Shown here in pieces: positions 22,179 through 29,822 of a stretch of DNA of 33,792 nt (positions are counted from its first letter, which is position 1; every line of letters begins with the position of its first letter). The notes under the pieces are model-generated. The model had not been told where the DNA came from. It searched no databases and saw only the letters and a list, made by a program, of their open reading frames with translations. A program made the translations under genes and the position numbers. Source of the stretch: a virus. Location of the stretch: positions 1 to 33,792 of IMG/VR virus record IMGVR_UViG_3300027733_000911, one strand, 5' to 3'.

Positions 22179-22443
22179 GCAAAACCGCCTAATGTGGGCA
22201 AACCTTGAGGACATTGCCCAGCAAGTGGTCTGGCATGGGTTAAAGCTGGACAAACACGAATGGAAAGACGTATTGACGGCGGGGCTAAAAAAGCAAAAGA
22301 TCGTGCCAGGCATCGAGGGCGGGTTTGTGGTCATTGGAGCAAGGACAAGCAAAATGAGCATTGCAGAGATGAACGAGCTGATTGAGTTATCCACAATGTT
22401 TGGCGCGCAGCAAGGCGTTAAGTTCAGAGCACTTGAAGAATGA
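22165..22443 (+). CDS. ninB: NinB-like recombination protein, 92 aa
   Basis: The NinB pattern runs through the whole protein: RSLEQNRLMWANLEDIA at the start, WHGLKLDKHEWKDVLTAGL, VPGIEGGFVVIGARTSKMS and a C-terminal MNELIELSTMFGAQQGV. Lambda NinB (Orf) binds single-stranded DNA and SSB and replaces RecFOR functions in phage recombination. At 92 residues it is shorter than lambda's 146, as in many NinB homologues. It overlaps both neighbours, in a nin-like operon. Confidence 0.8.
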   Translation: MRSLEQNRLMWANLEDIAQQVVWHGLKLDKHEWKDVLTAGLKKQKIVPGIEGGFVVIGARTSKMSIAEMNELIELSTMFGAQQGVKFRALEE

Positions 22444-22625
22444 GATGCCCAGAGTGCGGCACATGGACAATAGTCAAAGAAACGCGAACAAGCACCGGCA
22501 ACACACGCAGGCGGCGGCTGGAATGCGCCAATGAACACCGATTTACAACACTGGAGACAATAATTGTTTCAAAAACACGAATACGTCAGATCAAAAAAAC
22601 TGCTGAAACTGGTGGCGGGGCTTGA
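22440..22625 (+). CDS. NrdR/Ogr-like zinc-ribbon protein, 61 aa
   Basis: MRCPECGTW at the start and RRRRLECANEHRFTTLET give a zinc ribbon (Cys3, Cys6, Cys29, His33) very like the N-terminal zinc domain of NrdR and of phage Ogr/Delta activators. There is no ATP-cone, so it is not an NrdR repressor. A role as a small transcription factor or nucleic-acid-binding protein is possible, including activation of the late promoter just downstream. It overlaps the HNH gene by 62 bases. Confidence 0.65.
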   Translation: MRCPECGTWTIVKETRTSTGNTRRRRLECANEHRFTTLETIIVSKTRIRQIKKTAETGGGA

Positions 22626-22917
22626 TTGCCAAGCCTGCGGGTCGGGCAACATGGTGCAGGCGGCACACACAAATTGGGGTGGGGGCAAGGGTAGGGGCGT
22701 TAAGGCTGATGACAATCTAGTGGCTGCGCTGTGCCTTAAATGCCATTATGAAATTGACCAAGGCAAGGATTTGACCAAAGAAGAACGGCAAGAAAAATGG
22801 CAGCAAGCCCACATTGCTACGGTTGCAAAACTTTACAACCAAGGTTTATGGCCTGTTGACGTACCCATTCCAGCGTTTACAATAGAATTGCAGTTGTCTC
22901 CTTTAGAGGGTCTGTGA
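22564..22917 (+). CDS. YbcO/DUF1364-type HNH recombination nuclease, 117 aa
   Basis: Cys22/Cys25, His35 and the CLKCHYEID core (Cys57, Cys60, His61) form a treble-clef HNH site; VQAAHTNWGGGKGRGVKADDNLVAALC matches the DUF1364/YbcO pattern (residues about 31-57). Such nucleases sit in nin-type regions beside NinB, as here. The start is TTG at 22564 with GGAG 7 bases upstream. The stop codon lies inside the loop of a terminator hairpin. Confidence 0.75.
   Translation: MFQKHEYVRSKKLLKLVAGLDCQACGSGNMVQAAHTNWGGGKGRGVKADDNLVAALCLKCHYEIDQGKDLTKEERQEKWQQAHIATVAKLYNQGLWPVDVPIPAFTIELQLSPLEGL
22856..22883 (+). promoter_or_regulatory. Strong promoter before the late region (pR'-like)
   Basis: TTGACG (22856-22861) and TACAAT (22878-22883) are 16 bases apart and each matches sigma-70 consensus at 5 of 6 positions. 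It lies inside the end of the HNH gene and would start transcripts at about 22890, only some 15 bases before the terminator. The layout recalls lambda's late promoter, whose transcripts stop at a nearby terminator until antitermination. Confidence 0.7.
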
Positions 22918-22929
22918 CCCTCTTTTTTT
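22905..22929 (+). terminator. Perfect intrinsic terminator at the early/late junction
   Basis: AGAGGGTC (22905-22912) and GACCCTCT (22916-22923) form a perfect 8-bp stem with a 3-base loop, followed by six further T residues. It closes the early rightward operon and also lies at the very start of transcripts from the 22856 promoter, giving a possible 40-base terminated RNA. Confidence 0.9.
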
Positions 22930-23357
22930 GAGAGCTAATAAGTCTGAGAGTTGGTGGGTATGAAGTCGGTCATGTGGCCTCTGAGGTGTGGTGTCTTGCA
23001 AGTTAGCCTAGCCCAAGTCATTAATCCCGATGCTCCATGCGGATCGCAACCGCAACAGCTTTCAGTCTTGTTGGTGCGTGTAGCATTGAATCGGAGTAGA
23101 TCACGTTTGCCCACTGCAAGGCGTGACGAAGCTGGCGGCTAGAACTGTGGTGAAACCGTCCGCACCAACAACTAACACGCATGGGGACTAAACGTGCGGC
23201 AACGGGTGGTAATGGGCCTAAATGCCAGCAAACCAAATCCACTCAGTCCCCAGCCGTGTTGGTGTCGAGTAACGAAACTGTACGCCAGATACCTGATCGG
23301 GTGGGTCTGCAAACCTGTAGGTCGCAACGCTGGTCACCGACAACTTTAAGGAAAAGT
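22930..23357 (+). ncRNA. Candidate large structured RNA / late-operon leader
   Basis: About 430 bases without a credible gene. Helix D pairs 23068-23078 with 23161-23171 (11 perfect pairs), enclosing hairpin TCACG/CGTGA (23101-23105 with 23122-23126). Helix E pairs 23171-23179 with 23255-23263 (9 pairs) and, after a 2x2 loop, 23182-23189 with 23245-23252 (8 perfect pairs); D and E abut and could stack. TGCGG/CCGCA (23038-23042 with 23050-23054) and a 3' domain at 23284-23335 also pair. TGTTGGTG occurs at 23069 and 23257, and both copies complement CACCAACA at 23163, allowing two exclusive folds. It lies between promoter/terminator and the late genes. Function unknown. Confidence 0.65.
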
Positions 23358-23714
23358 ATGAAAAAAGACGTTGCCGACTTTATTTCCACAATGTTTCACA
23401 GTAGCACCGTGACGCATTTCATGCACTTAGCCACTGATTCATTTTCAGTTCACATGGCGCTGGGGGCTTACTACGTTGAAATTGTTGACTTGGCTGATCA
23501 GTTTGCCGAGGCTTACGCAGGGTGCTACGAAAAGATCAAGGATTTCCCTGAGAACTTTCACAATGCCAAAGACCCTGTTAAGTACCTGACCAGCATCAAG
23601 GATTACGTCTACAAGAACCGTGAGGCATTGCCAGACGACACCCAGCTCCAAAATATCGTGGACGAGATAGCGGCGCTGATTGACACAACCCTGTACAAGT
23701 TGACCCTCAAATGA
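23358..23714 (+). CDS. DUF5856-like protein, 118 aa
   Basis: An all-helical protein beginning MKKDVADFISTMFHSSTVTHFMH, with ALGAYYVEIVDLADQFAEAYAG in the middle. I recognise the DUF5856 pattern known from tailed phages; the His/Glu-containing helices resemble a ferritin-like bundle, but no diiron site is assured. The ATG at 23358 is chosen because AAGGA precedes it; the frame is open further upstream through the structured RNA. It is the first gene of the late region and overlaps the next by 4 bases. Confidence 0.7.
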   Translation: MKKDVADFISTMFHSSTVTHFMHLATDSFSVHMALGAYYVEIVDLADQFAEAYAGCYEKIKDFPENFHNAKDPVKYLTSIKDYVYKNREALPDDTQLQNIVDEIAALIDTTLYKLTLK

Positions 23715-24391
23715 TTAGGATATTTGCTGGCTACGACCCAAGGGAAGCTATTGGCTACCATGTGTTTTGCCAAAGCCTAATTGAGCGCACTAGCGAGCCG
23801 GTCGCCATCACGCCGTTTTTCGGTAAGCAGCGGGACGGCACAAACGCATTTATCTACCAGCGGTTTTTAGTACCCTACTTTACCAAGTTCACCGGCAAGG
23901 CAATATTTTTGGATGCCAGCGATATGCTGATGCTGGCAAACATTGACGACTTGAGCAAGCTGTTTGACCCAACCAAGGCGGTGCAGGTAGTTAAGCACGA
24001 ATATCAGACCAAGCACCCAAAGAAATATATTGGCACACCGATGGAAGCGGCGAATCGGGACTATCCCCGAAAGAATTGGTCAAGTTTAATACTTTGGAAT
24101 TGCGAACACCCAAGAAACAAGGTGTTGACACCAGAATTTGTAGACGACCAGACAGGCGCAGACTTGCACCGATTCGGTTGGTTGCCCGAAACACTTATCG
24201 GTGAGCTACCGAAAGAATGGAACGTACTGATTGGCGAACAAACAAACAAAAACGCCAAGATAGCGCACTACACGCTGGGCATACCCGAGTTTGACTATTA
24301 CCAAGACTGTGACTTCAGCAAGCAATGGTTTAACACCAAAAGCCGTATGATGAATGGCTTGATCAAGATGAAAGAGGTGGTCGATGCCTAG
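23711..24391 (+). CDS. GT8-like glycosyltransferase, 226 aa
   Basis: The start MIRIFAGYDPREAIGYHVF, then YQRFLVPYFTKFTGKAIFLD, match phage and bacterial GT8-type enzymes that use nucleotide sugars. Asp68 and Asp71 in FLDASDMLM stand where the family has its metal-binding DxD; here there are two residues between them. Further marks are KNWSSLILWNC and a C-terminal HYTLGIPEF, whose His may bind metal. It could modify phage DNA, virion or host surface; nearby late modification genes at 0.6-3.4 kb may work with it. Confidence 0.75.
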   Translation: MIRIFAGYDPREAIGYHVFCQSLIERTSEPVAITPFFGKQRDGTNAFIYQRFLVPYFTKFTGKAIFLDASDMLMLANIDDLSKLFDPTKAVQVVKHEYQTKHPKKYIGTPMEAANRDYPRKNWSSLILWNCEHPRNKVLTPEFVDDQTGADLHRFGWLPETLIGELPKEWNVLIGEQTNKNAKIAHYTLGIPEFDYYQDCDFSKQWFNTKSRMMNGLIKMKEVVDA

Positions 24392-24539
24392 TCATTCTGC
24401 AAAACAAGCCCGATTCATGCAAGCTGCGGCGCATAACCCAGATTTTGCAAAGAAAGCCGACATTCCTGTTAAGGTTGCCCAAGATTATGTGGCGGCTGAC
24501 AAAAAAATGGCGCTGGCAAAAGCCTTAGCGAGAAAATAA
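24384..24539 (+). CDS. Small basic phage protein (MPSHSAKQARFM type), 51 aa
   Basis: A 51-residue Lys/Ala-rich protein with the pattern S-x-K-Q-A-R-F-M-x-A-A-A-H-N-P-x-F-A-K-K, then IPVKVAQDYVAADK. This short family is frequent near terminase and portal genes of tailed phages; its role is unknown to me. It overlaps the glycosyltransferase by 8 bases and the next gene by 1 (TAATG). Confidence 0.75.
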   Translation: MPSHSAKQARFMQAAAHNPDFAKKADIPVKVAQDYVAADKKMALAKALARK

Positions 24540-25618
24540 TGGCTGATTACCGTGACTTAGCTGCGGCACTAGGTGGTGGGTATGGTCAGGACACTGGCCC
24601 AATCACGCCCGATACATTGCTTACGCTGAAAAACGGCAAAACGGCTAGTGCTGGCGACCTGCTTGGCTTGCTTAAAGGTTACGGTCAAGCGGTTGGTAGT
24701 AATTTGGAATCATTAGGGCGGGGTGGCTTATCTCAGTTTTTGGGCGCGCCTGTGGATACCGCCAACACGATCAGAACACCATACCCAATGGAAGTATTTG
24801 GGGATGTCAACTACACGCCTGACAAACAATTGCCTGGCGGGTCTGCTGACATTTTGGGCATGATGCCAAGAGTTACAAAACCCACACCACAAGCGGCTGG
24901 CATGGAAATTATGGGCGGGTTTATGGCGCCAGCGACCGCTAAGGTATTAAAACCTGCGGTAGTGGCTACTGGTCGAATGATTGGAAAAGAAATTAACGCT
25001 GGCTTAATTGGTCAGCCTACACGGTCATTGCTGGGTGACATTACGCCTAAACCACTAATGGCGGTTGAGCCTAGCCAAAATGCTAGTTTGTTAGGTCAAA
25101 CAAAGCCAAAAGATGAGTCTGTACGAATTTATAGAGGCAGTTTTGAAACAAATCCAGAATATTCAGTATTAGAAAATTACCCAAATGCTGTATATAACGG
25201 CGTTTTTGGAAGTTCTAATTTGCAATCAGCGCAAGCACATGGAAATGGAACAATTCATTTTACTGATATACCAAAAAATAAAATTGTCACTCACTACGAA
25301 TTAAATTACGAAATTCCTTATGAAAAAACAAAAAACGCATTATTGAAAGAACGTCCTGATTTAAAGAATAATTCAAAATTATTTGATGAACTTTATGATA
25401 TTGTTGTTGGAGATGCAGGACAAGATTTGCAAAATCTTGATGACAATAAAATAATAAATTTATTTCGTACCTCGCCTGATGAAGCTAACAATGAAGCGCA
25501 AAGATTAAGAGGTCTAGTAGCTAAAAATCTTGGCTATAAAGCCATAGAAATGACTGACGAACATGGAGCTGGAACTTATTTAGTTACGCCAGGTGCTAAA
25601 TTTAAATCCATTAAATAA
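24539..25618 (+). CDS. Modular virion-associated protein with ART-like C-terminal domain, 359 aa
   Basis: The N-terminal half (about 1-185) has a Gly/Leu-rich start (DYRDLAAALGGGYGQD), a FLGAPVDTANTIRTPYP segment and hydrophobic helices. The C-terminal half (about 190-359) starts ESVRIYRGSFE, has a GVFGSSNLQSAQAHGNG segment and ends YKAIEMTDEHGAGTYLVTPGAKFKSI. The (Y)RGS start, mid Ser-containing strand and late Glu suggest an ADP-ribosyltransferase-like fold, but the catalytic residues are not certain. The DNA becomes strongly AT-rich from about 25085, exactly at the domain boundary. It lies before the terminase genes and may be an injected effector. Confidence 0.6.
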   Translation: MADYRDLAAALGGGYGQDTGPITPDTLLTLKNGKTASAGDLLGLLKGYGQAVGSNLESLGRGGLSQFLGAPVDTANTIRTPYPMEVFGDVNYTPDKQLPGGSADILGMMPRVTKPTPQAAGMEIMGGFMAPATAKVLKPAVVATGRMIGKEINAGLIGQPTRSLLGDITPKPLMAVEPSQNASLLGQTKPKDESVRIYRGSFETNPEYSVLENYPNAVYNGVFGSSNLQSAQAHGNGTIHFTDIPKNKIVTHYELNYEIPYEKTKNALLKERPDLKNNSKLFDELYDIVVGDAGQDLQNLDDNKIINLFRTSPDEANNEAQRLRGLVAKNLGYKAIEMTDEHGAGTYLVTPGAKFKSIK

Positions 25619-25628
25619 AAAGTTTAAC

Positions 25629-25940
25629 ATGGAAACTAAAGTAGTTAAAACTAGAAAGAAAGCAGGCGGTAGGTCTGTGGGTACGCCTAATAAGGTCACA
25701 GCACAGGCTAGAGAGGCCATTGCGATGTTTGTGGATGGTAATGCCCACCGACTTGCACAGTGGCTTGATGAGGTTGCCATGGGTGTTCCTGAGCATGACA
25801 TAAAACCCAATCCTGCCAAAGCCTTTGAGCTATTCCAATCAGTGGTTGAATACCATGTACCCAAGCTAGCAAGGACAGAGATCACCGGCAAGGACGAAGG
25901 GCCGGTAGAAATGGTGGTGACATGGGGCGGCGTGAAGTAA
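25629..25940 (+). CDS. terS: Terminase small subunit-like protein, 103 aa
   Basis: A basic start (KTRKKAGGRSVGTPNKVTAQAREAI) precedes helices FVDGNAHRLAQWLDEV and AFELFQSVVEYHVPKLARTE. This resembles small terminase subunits that often read K-x-G-G-R-x-x-G-T-P-N-K and end with a P-K-L-A-R-T/V helix. It lies next to TerL and overlaps its start by 19 bases. The ATG at 25629 is preferred to an earlier in-frame codon at 25593, because that would overlap the previous gene; its ribosome site is weak. Confidence 0.7.
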   Translation: METKVVKTRKKAGGRSVGTPNKVTAQAREAIAMFVDGNAHRLAQWLDEVAMGVPEHDIKPNPAKAFELFQSVVEYHVPKLARTEITGKDEGPVEMVVTWGGVK

Positions 25941-27241
25941 TCCTGCCCTACAGCCCTCGGACGGCATTTATGCCATTCCATGAGCGCACCGAGCGCTGGT
26001 CGTGCTTACTTGCCCACCGCAGGGCTGGAAAGACCGTAGCCGCAATCAACGACCTGATCAAGCGAGCAATCACTGAGGGCGGTCGGGGCGCACAGTATGC
26101 CTACATAGCCCCATTCAGAAGCCAAGCCAAGCGGGTGGCATGGGATTACATCAAACATTACGCCGCACCAGTAACCAAAGCCACAAACGAAGCAGACCTA
26201 ATGGTGGAACTGGTGAACGGCGCAAAGATCATGCTGTTTGGGGCAGACAACGCTGACGCTATGCGGGGCATGGGCTTTAATGGCGTATACATGGACGAGT
26301 ACGGTGACTTTAGGCCAAGCGTCTGGGGAAACATCATTCGGCCTTGTCTCAGTGATCGGCTTGGATGGGCTGTGTTTGGGGGTACGCCAAAGGGCAAAAA
26401 CCAGTTCCACGACATCTACAAGGTAAGCCAAGTCGTACCAGATTGGTTTCTGCTGCGCCTACCGGCATCGGTGTCCAAGTTGTTGCCTGACTCAGAATTG
26501 CAGGCGGCTCGGTCACAGTTAAGCCAAGATCAGTACGATCAGGAATATGAGTGCAGCTTTGATGCCGCCTTACTGGGGGCGTTCTTTGGTCAGGAAATGC
26601 GCCAGGCTGATGCTGAGGGCAGGATTTGCGAACTACCATTTGAGCCAGAATCGCCGGTTTACACCGCATGGGACTTAGGTTATCGGGACGACACCGCAAT
26701 TTGGTTCTATCAGGTGGTTAGGGGCGAGATTAGGGTAATGGACTATTACGCCGTATCAGGCGCAAGCATTGAGGAAATATGCGATGCGGTCATAGCTAAG
26801 GGTTACCGATACACCCGCCACCATTTGCCGCATGATGCCAGAGCCAAGACCCTTGCAAGCGGTGGTAAGTCCATTGTTGAGCAATTGGCTGCACATCTAG
26901 GCGGCATCAGCAAACTTGCAATTGTTCCCGAAATCGGTGTGCAAGATGGCATTCAAGCGGTTAGAATGATTTTACCGCTGTGCTACTTTGATCCACGCTG
27001 TGAGGAAGGATTAGAAGCACTCAGACAGTATCAACGTGAATATGATGAAGACAAAAAAGCATTTCGTCAGACTCCGAGGCACGATTGGACAAGTCACCCG
27101 AGCGATGCTTTTCGGATGATGGCAGTAGCTTATAGACAAGAAGCAAAAGATCAGACACCGCCCAAGGGCAAGACCCTACAAACCATCACATTAGATGAGC
27201 TGTGGGACTTTGAGATGCAACATAGAGAGGAACGAATATGA
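25922..27241 (+). CDS. terL: Terminase large subunit, 439 aa
   Basis: The ATPase has Walker A AHRRAGKT at 31-38, Walker B VYMDE at 122-126 and the coupling motif GGTPKGKN at 153-160. The nuclease domain starts at WDLGYRDDTAIW (Asp251), continues through PHDA (about Asp305), and ends with SHPSDAFR (Asp395), the expected RNase H-fold acidic residues. The enzyme pumps DNA into the prohead and cuts concatemers. Full length and undamaged. Its stop overlaps the next start as ATGA. Confidence 0.95.
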   Translation: MGRREVILPYSPRTAFMPFHERTERWSCLLAHRRAGKTVAAINDLIKRAITEGGRGAQYAYIAPFRSQAKRVAWDYIKHYAAPVTKATNEADLMVELVNGAKIMLFGADNADAMRGMGFNGVYMDEYGDFRPSVWGNIIRPCLSDRLGWAVFGGTPKGKNQFHDIYKVSQVVPDWFLLRLPASVSKLLPDSELQAARSQLSQDQYDQEYECSFDAALLGAFFGQEMRQADAEGRICELPFEPESPVYTAWDLGYRDDTAIWFYQVVRGEIRVMDYYAVSGASIEEICDAVIAKGYRYTRHHLPHDARAKTLASGGKSIVEQLAAHLGGISKLAIVPEIGVQDGIQAVRMILPLCYFDPRCEEGLEALRQYQREYDEDKKAFRQTPRHDWTSHPSDAFRMMAVAYRQEAKDQTPPKGKTLQTITLDELWDFEMQHREERI

Positions 27242-27516
27242 GCCAGCCAGTAGCAGAAGTCGGTGGATACAAAAACATCACCGCCACAGGCGCAGTCAGC
27301 ACAGGCCCTTGCCAGTTGATTGGTTTCTACGTTAACAACACAACCATAGGCACATTGGTGTTACGCAATGGCGGCGCTAGTGGCGAGGTCATGAGTGGCA
27401 CGATCACGCCAGCTATCGGTTTTCACCGATTTCCCGCTAACGTGGGTGTCAGTCTGTACGCCACGATTGGCGGCACTGGATTGGATGTGACATTCTTCTT
27501 TGCCGCTGGTAGCTGA
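27238..27516 (+). CDS. Small beta-rich structural protein, 92 aa
   Basis: A Gly/Thr/Val-rich protein (ITATGAVSTGPCQLIGFYVN, LVLRNGGASGEVMSGTITPA, GVSLYATIGGTGLDVTFFF) with the look of a single beta-sandwich. Similar 90-residue genes lie between TerL and portal in some phages. A minor head or decoration role is possible; the sequence gives no catalytic hint. It starts within the TerL stop (ATGA). Confidence 0.6.
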   Translation: MSQPVAEVGGYKNITATGAVSTGPCQLIGFYVNNTTIGTLVLRNGGASGEVMSGTITPAIGFHRFPANVGVSLYATIGGTGLDVTFFFAAGS

Positions 27517-27518
27517 TC

Positions 27519-29822
27519 ATGTACGAAGAAAACGGCGCATATGAGGGCGAAGACCCAGGCCCGTACTGGCATGACCAGATTGAGACCGCCATCAAGATAT
27601 TTGACAAGTGGGAGAAGCGTGGCCTAAAGGTTGTCAAGCGGTATCGGGACGAGCGTGATGCCATTGAGATGCCAAGGATGAAATTCAATATCCTTTGGTC
27701 AAACATTCAAGTCTTATTCCCAGCCCTGTACGGTCGCCAAGCCAAACCCGAAGTTTCACGCCGCTACATGGATCAAGACCCTGTCGGTCGGTTGGCATCC
27801 ACGATGCTCGAGCGCGTGATGGAGTACGAGACCACCCAATTCGGTGACTTTGACGCTGCCATGTCTGGGGCGGTGCAGGACAGATTGCTGCCTGGTCGCG
27901 GTACAGCATGGATTCGCTACGAGCCGGTCATTGTCAATGAGCAGCCCGAGGCAACCGAGACCGCAGGGCAGATGGAAGAACCAACCGAGCCTCAAGTTAG
28001 CGGCGTGGTGGAAGACCCCACAGAGCGCATTGACGCAGCTCACAGCCCAATTGATTACGTCTACTGGTCAGACTTCTTGCATTCACCAGCTCGCACATGG
28101 GATGAGGTGTGGTGGGTAGCTCGGGCGGTCTACATGACCAAGGACGAGGGTGTAGAGCGTTTTGGGGACGTATTTAAAAACGTCAGTCTGACTAGCTCAA
28201 ACACCGACATGGACGGTAAGAATCCATTGACCGCCAAGATGACCTATGACAAAAAGGCGATGGTCTATGAGATTTGGAATAAGCGCAGCGGTAAGGTTTG
28301 CTGGATTGCTAAAGGTTATCCACAGGCGCTAGACGAGCGTGATGACCCACTAGAGTTGGAAGAATTCTTTCCATGCCCCAAACCGCTGATGGCGACCACC
28401 ACCACCGGCACGATGATTCCTGTGCCTGATTACTGTGAATACGAAGATCAGGCGCAAGAGTTGGACAATTTGACCCAACGCATTTACCTGCTGACCAAGG
28501 CTTGTAAAGCGGTCGGCGTGTTTAATGCTGAGTTCAAAGAACTCGCGCGGATGTTTAGCGAGGGCGTGGACAACAAGCTATTCCCAGTGACCGGCTGGGC
28601 GGCAATGTCGGAAAAAGGCGGCTTAAAGGGCGCTATCGACATGATGGACACATCGCAGATCATTGTGACCTTGCGGGAGCTGTACGCCGCCCGAGAGCAG
28701 GTCAAGCAGTCGATCTACGAGATCATGGGCATATCGGACATCCTGCGTGGATCGTCTAAGGCTCAGGAAACCCTCGGTGCTCAACAGCTCAAGGCCAACT
28801 TTGGTAGCCTGCGGTTAAAGAGTAGCCAAGGCGATGTGGCTCGATTTGCTACCGACATCTTCAAGCTCAAAGCGCAGGTCATTTGCAAGTTTTACCCGCC
28901 TGAGTTAATTGTGGAGATGTCTGGGGTGATGAACACACCAGACGGTCAAGACCCGCAGATGTTGCAAGCGGCGATCCAGATGCTGTCCAACAGCACAATC
29001 AGGGATTTCCATATTGCGGTTGAAGCTGACAGCCTGGCGCAGATTGACGAGCAAGCTGAGAAGCAGGGCGCACAAGAGGCCATCCAAGCTATTGGTTTGT
29101 TCTTGCGTGAGGCAATCCCCATGATTGCCCAAGCACCCGAAACCCTGCCTATGGCCTCCGAGATGCTGTTATTCCTTGTGCGCCGATTCAGAGCCGGTCG
29201 AGGGTTAGAGAGCGCGGTTGAAAGGGCAATGAAAGCCCTGCAAGACAAAGCAGACGCTGCCAAGCAGCAACAGCCTGGCCCACCGCTAGAGATGATGCAA
29301 ATGCAAGCCGAGCAACAAGCCGAGCAAATGCGGATGCAGGCACAGGCGCAAACTGAGCAAATGAAAGTGCAAGCGCAAGCTCAGATTGAGCAGGGTAAGG
29401 CACAGCTTGAGATGCAGATGCACCAGGCTAAGACGCAAGCAGAGATGCAATTGGCTCAAATGAAAGCCGAGTTTGAGGTTGCTAAACAAAACAACGAAAT
29501 GCAAATAAAGGCCAGAGAGATGGCCGGACGGGAAGAATATGAGCGATGGAAAGCAGAACTTGATGCAGCGACTAAAGTCTTGGTGGCACAAATTGGCGCA
29601 AAAGCTGGGCTTGATCAAGCCGCAATGAGCGCACAAATGGCGGCATCCGAGGAAGTTGACTCTACCTTGGGTGACGGCATGAGTGAGGCAATTAACCGTT
29701 TGGCTGATATGCACGGTCAGACGCTGGGACAGATTACAGGTGTGATGCAGGCAATCAGCGCACCCAAGCGCATTATTCGTGGGCCTGATGGTCGGGCGGC
29801 GGGTGTTGAGATTGTCACATGA
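27519..29822 (+). CDS. Portal protein, 767 aa
   Basis: A large podovirus portal. The first 500 residues include GLKVVKRYRDERDAIE, MKFNILWSNIQVLFPALYGR, QDRLLPGRGTAWIRYEPV and YVYWSDFLHSPARTWDEVWW, followed by LRELYAAREQVKQSIYEIMG and SDILRGSSKAQETLGAQQLK, blocks typical of this portal class. Residues about 585-685 are an unusual Gln/Met/Ala-rich coiled coil of repeated QAEQM-like units. It forms the DNA entry ring. The previous and next genes are 2 bases away and overlapped by 4. Confidence 0.85.
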   Translation: MYEENGAYEGEDPGPYWHDQIETAIKIFDKWEKRGLKVVKRYRDERDAIEMPRMKFNILWSNIQVLFPALYGRQAKPEVSRRYMDQDPVGRLASTMLERVMEYETTQFGDFDAAMSGAVQDRLLPGRGTAWIRYEPVIVNEQPEATETAGQMEEPTEPQVSGVVEDPTERIDAAHSPIDYVYWSDFLHSPARTWDEVWWVARAVYMTKDEGVERFGDVFKNVSLTSSNTDMDGKNPLTAKMTYDKKAMVYEIWNKRSGKVCWIAKGYPQALDERDDPLELEEFFPCPKPLMATTTTGTMIPVPDYCEYEDQAQELDNLTQRIYLLTKACKAVGVFNAEFKELARMFSEGVDNKLFPVTGWAAMSEKGGLKGAIDMMDTSQIIVTLRELYAAREQVKQSIYEIMGISDILRGSSKAQETLGAQQLKANFGSLRLKSSQGDVARFATDIFKLKAQVICKFYPPELIVEMSGVMNTPDGQDPQMLQAAIQMLSNSTIRDFHIAVEADSLAQIDEQAEKQGAQEAIQAIGLFLREAIPMIAQAPETLPMASEMLLFLVRRFRAGRGLESAVERAMKALQDKADAAKQQQPGPPLEMMQMQAEQQAEQMRMQAQAQTEQMKVQAQAQIEQGKAQLEMQMHQAKTQAEMQLAQMKAEFEVAKQNNEMQIKAREMAGREEYERWKAELDAATKVLVAQIGAKAGLDQAAMSAQMAASEEVDSTLGDGMSEAINRLADMHGQTLGQITGVMQAISAPKRIIRGPDGRAAGVEIVT

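Noticed and set aside
23002-23025. Promoter TTGCAA-18-ATTAAT inside the late leader
   Set aside because: Both boxes match only 4 of 6 positions with a long spacer; too weak to claim, though it would offer an alternative to antitermination.
22951-23142. 63-codon open frame in the late leader
   Set aside because: No ribosome site, low-complexity product, and it overlaps helices D and its internal hairpin. The region reads as non-coding.
20711-23295. 10-base match CAGATACCTG shared by the two structured regions
   Set aside because: One short match at 20711 and 23286, in different structural contexts, is within what chance could give between two 400-base regions.
23181-23357. Upstream extension of the DUF5856-like gene by 59 codons
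   Set aside because: The extension lies in paired RNA sequence, lacks a ribosome site and does not look like the family. ATG 23358 has AAGGA at the right spacing.
22905-23357. Group I intron or tmRNA
   Set aside because: The GGGACTAAACG stretch recalled a group I P7 segment, but no split gene flanks the region and no full core could be assembled. No T-arm or tRNA-like end was found for tmRNA.
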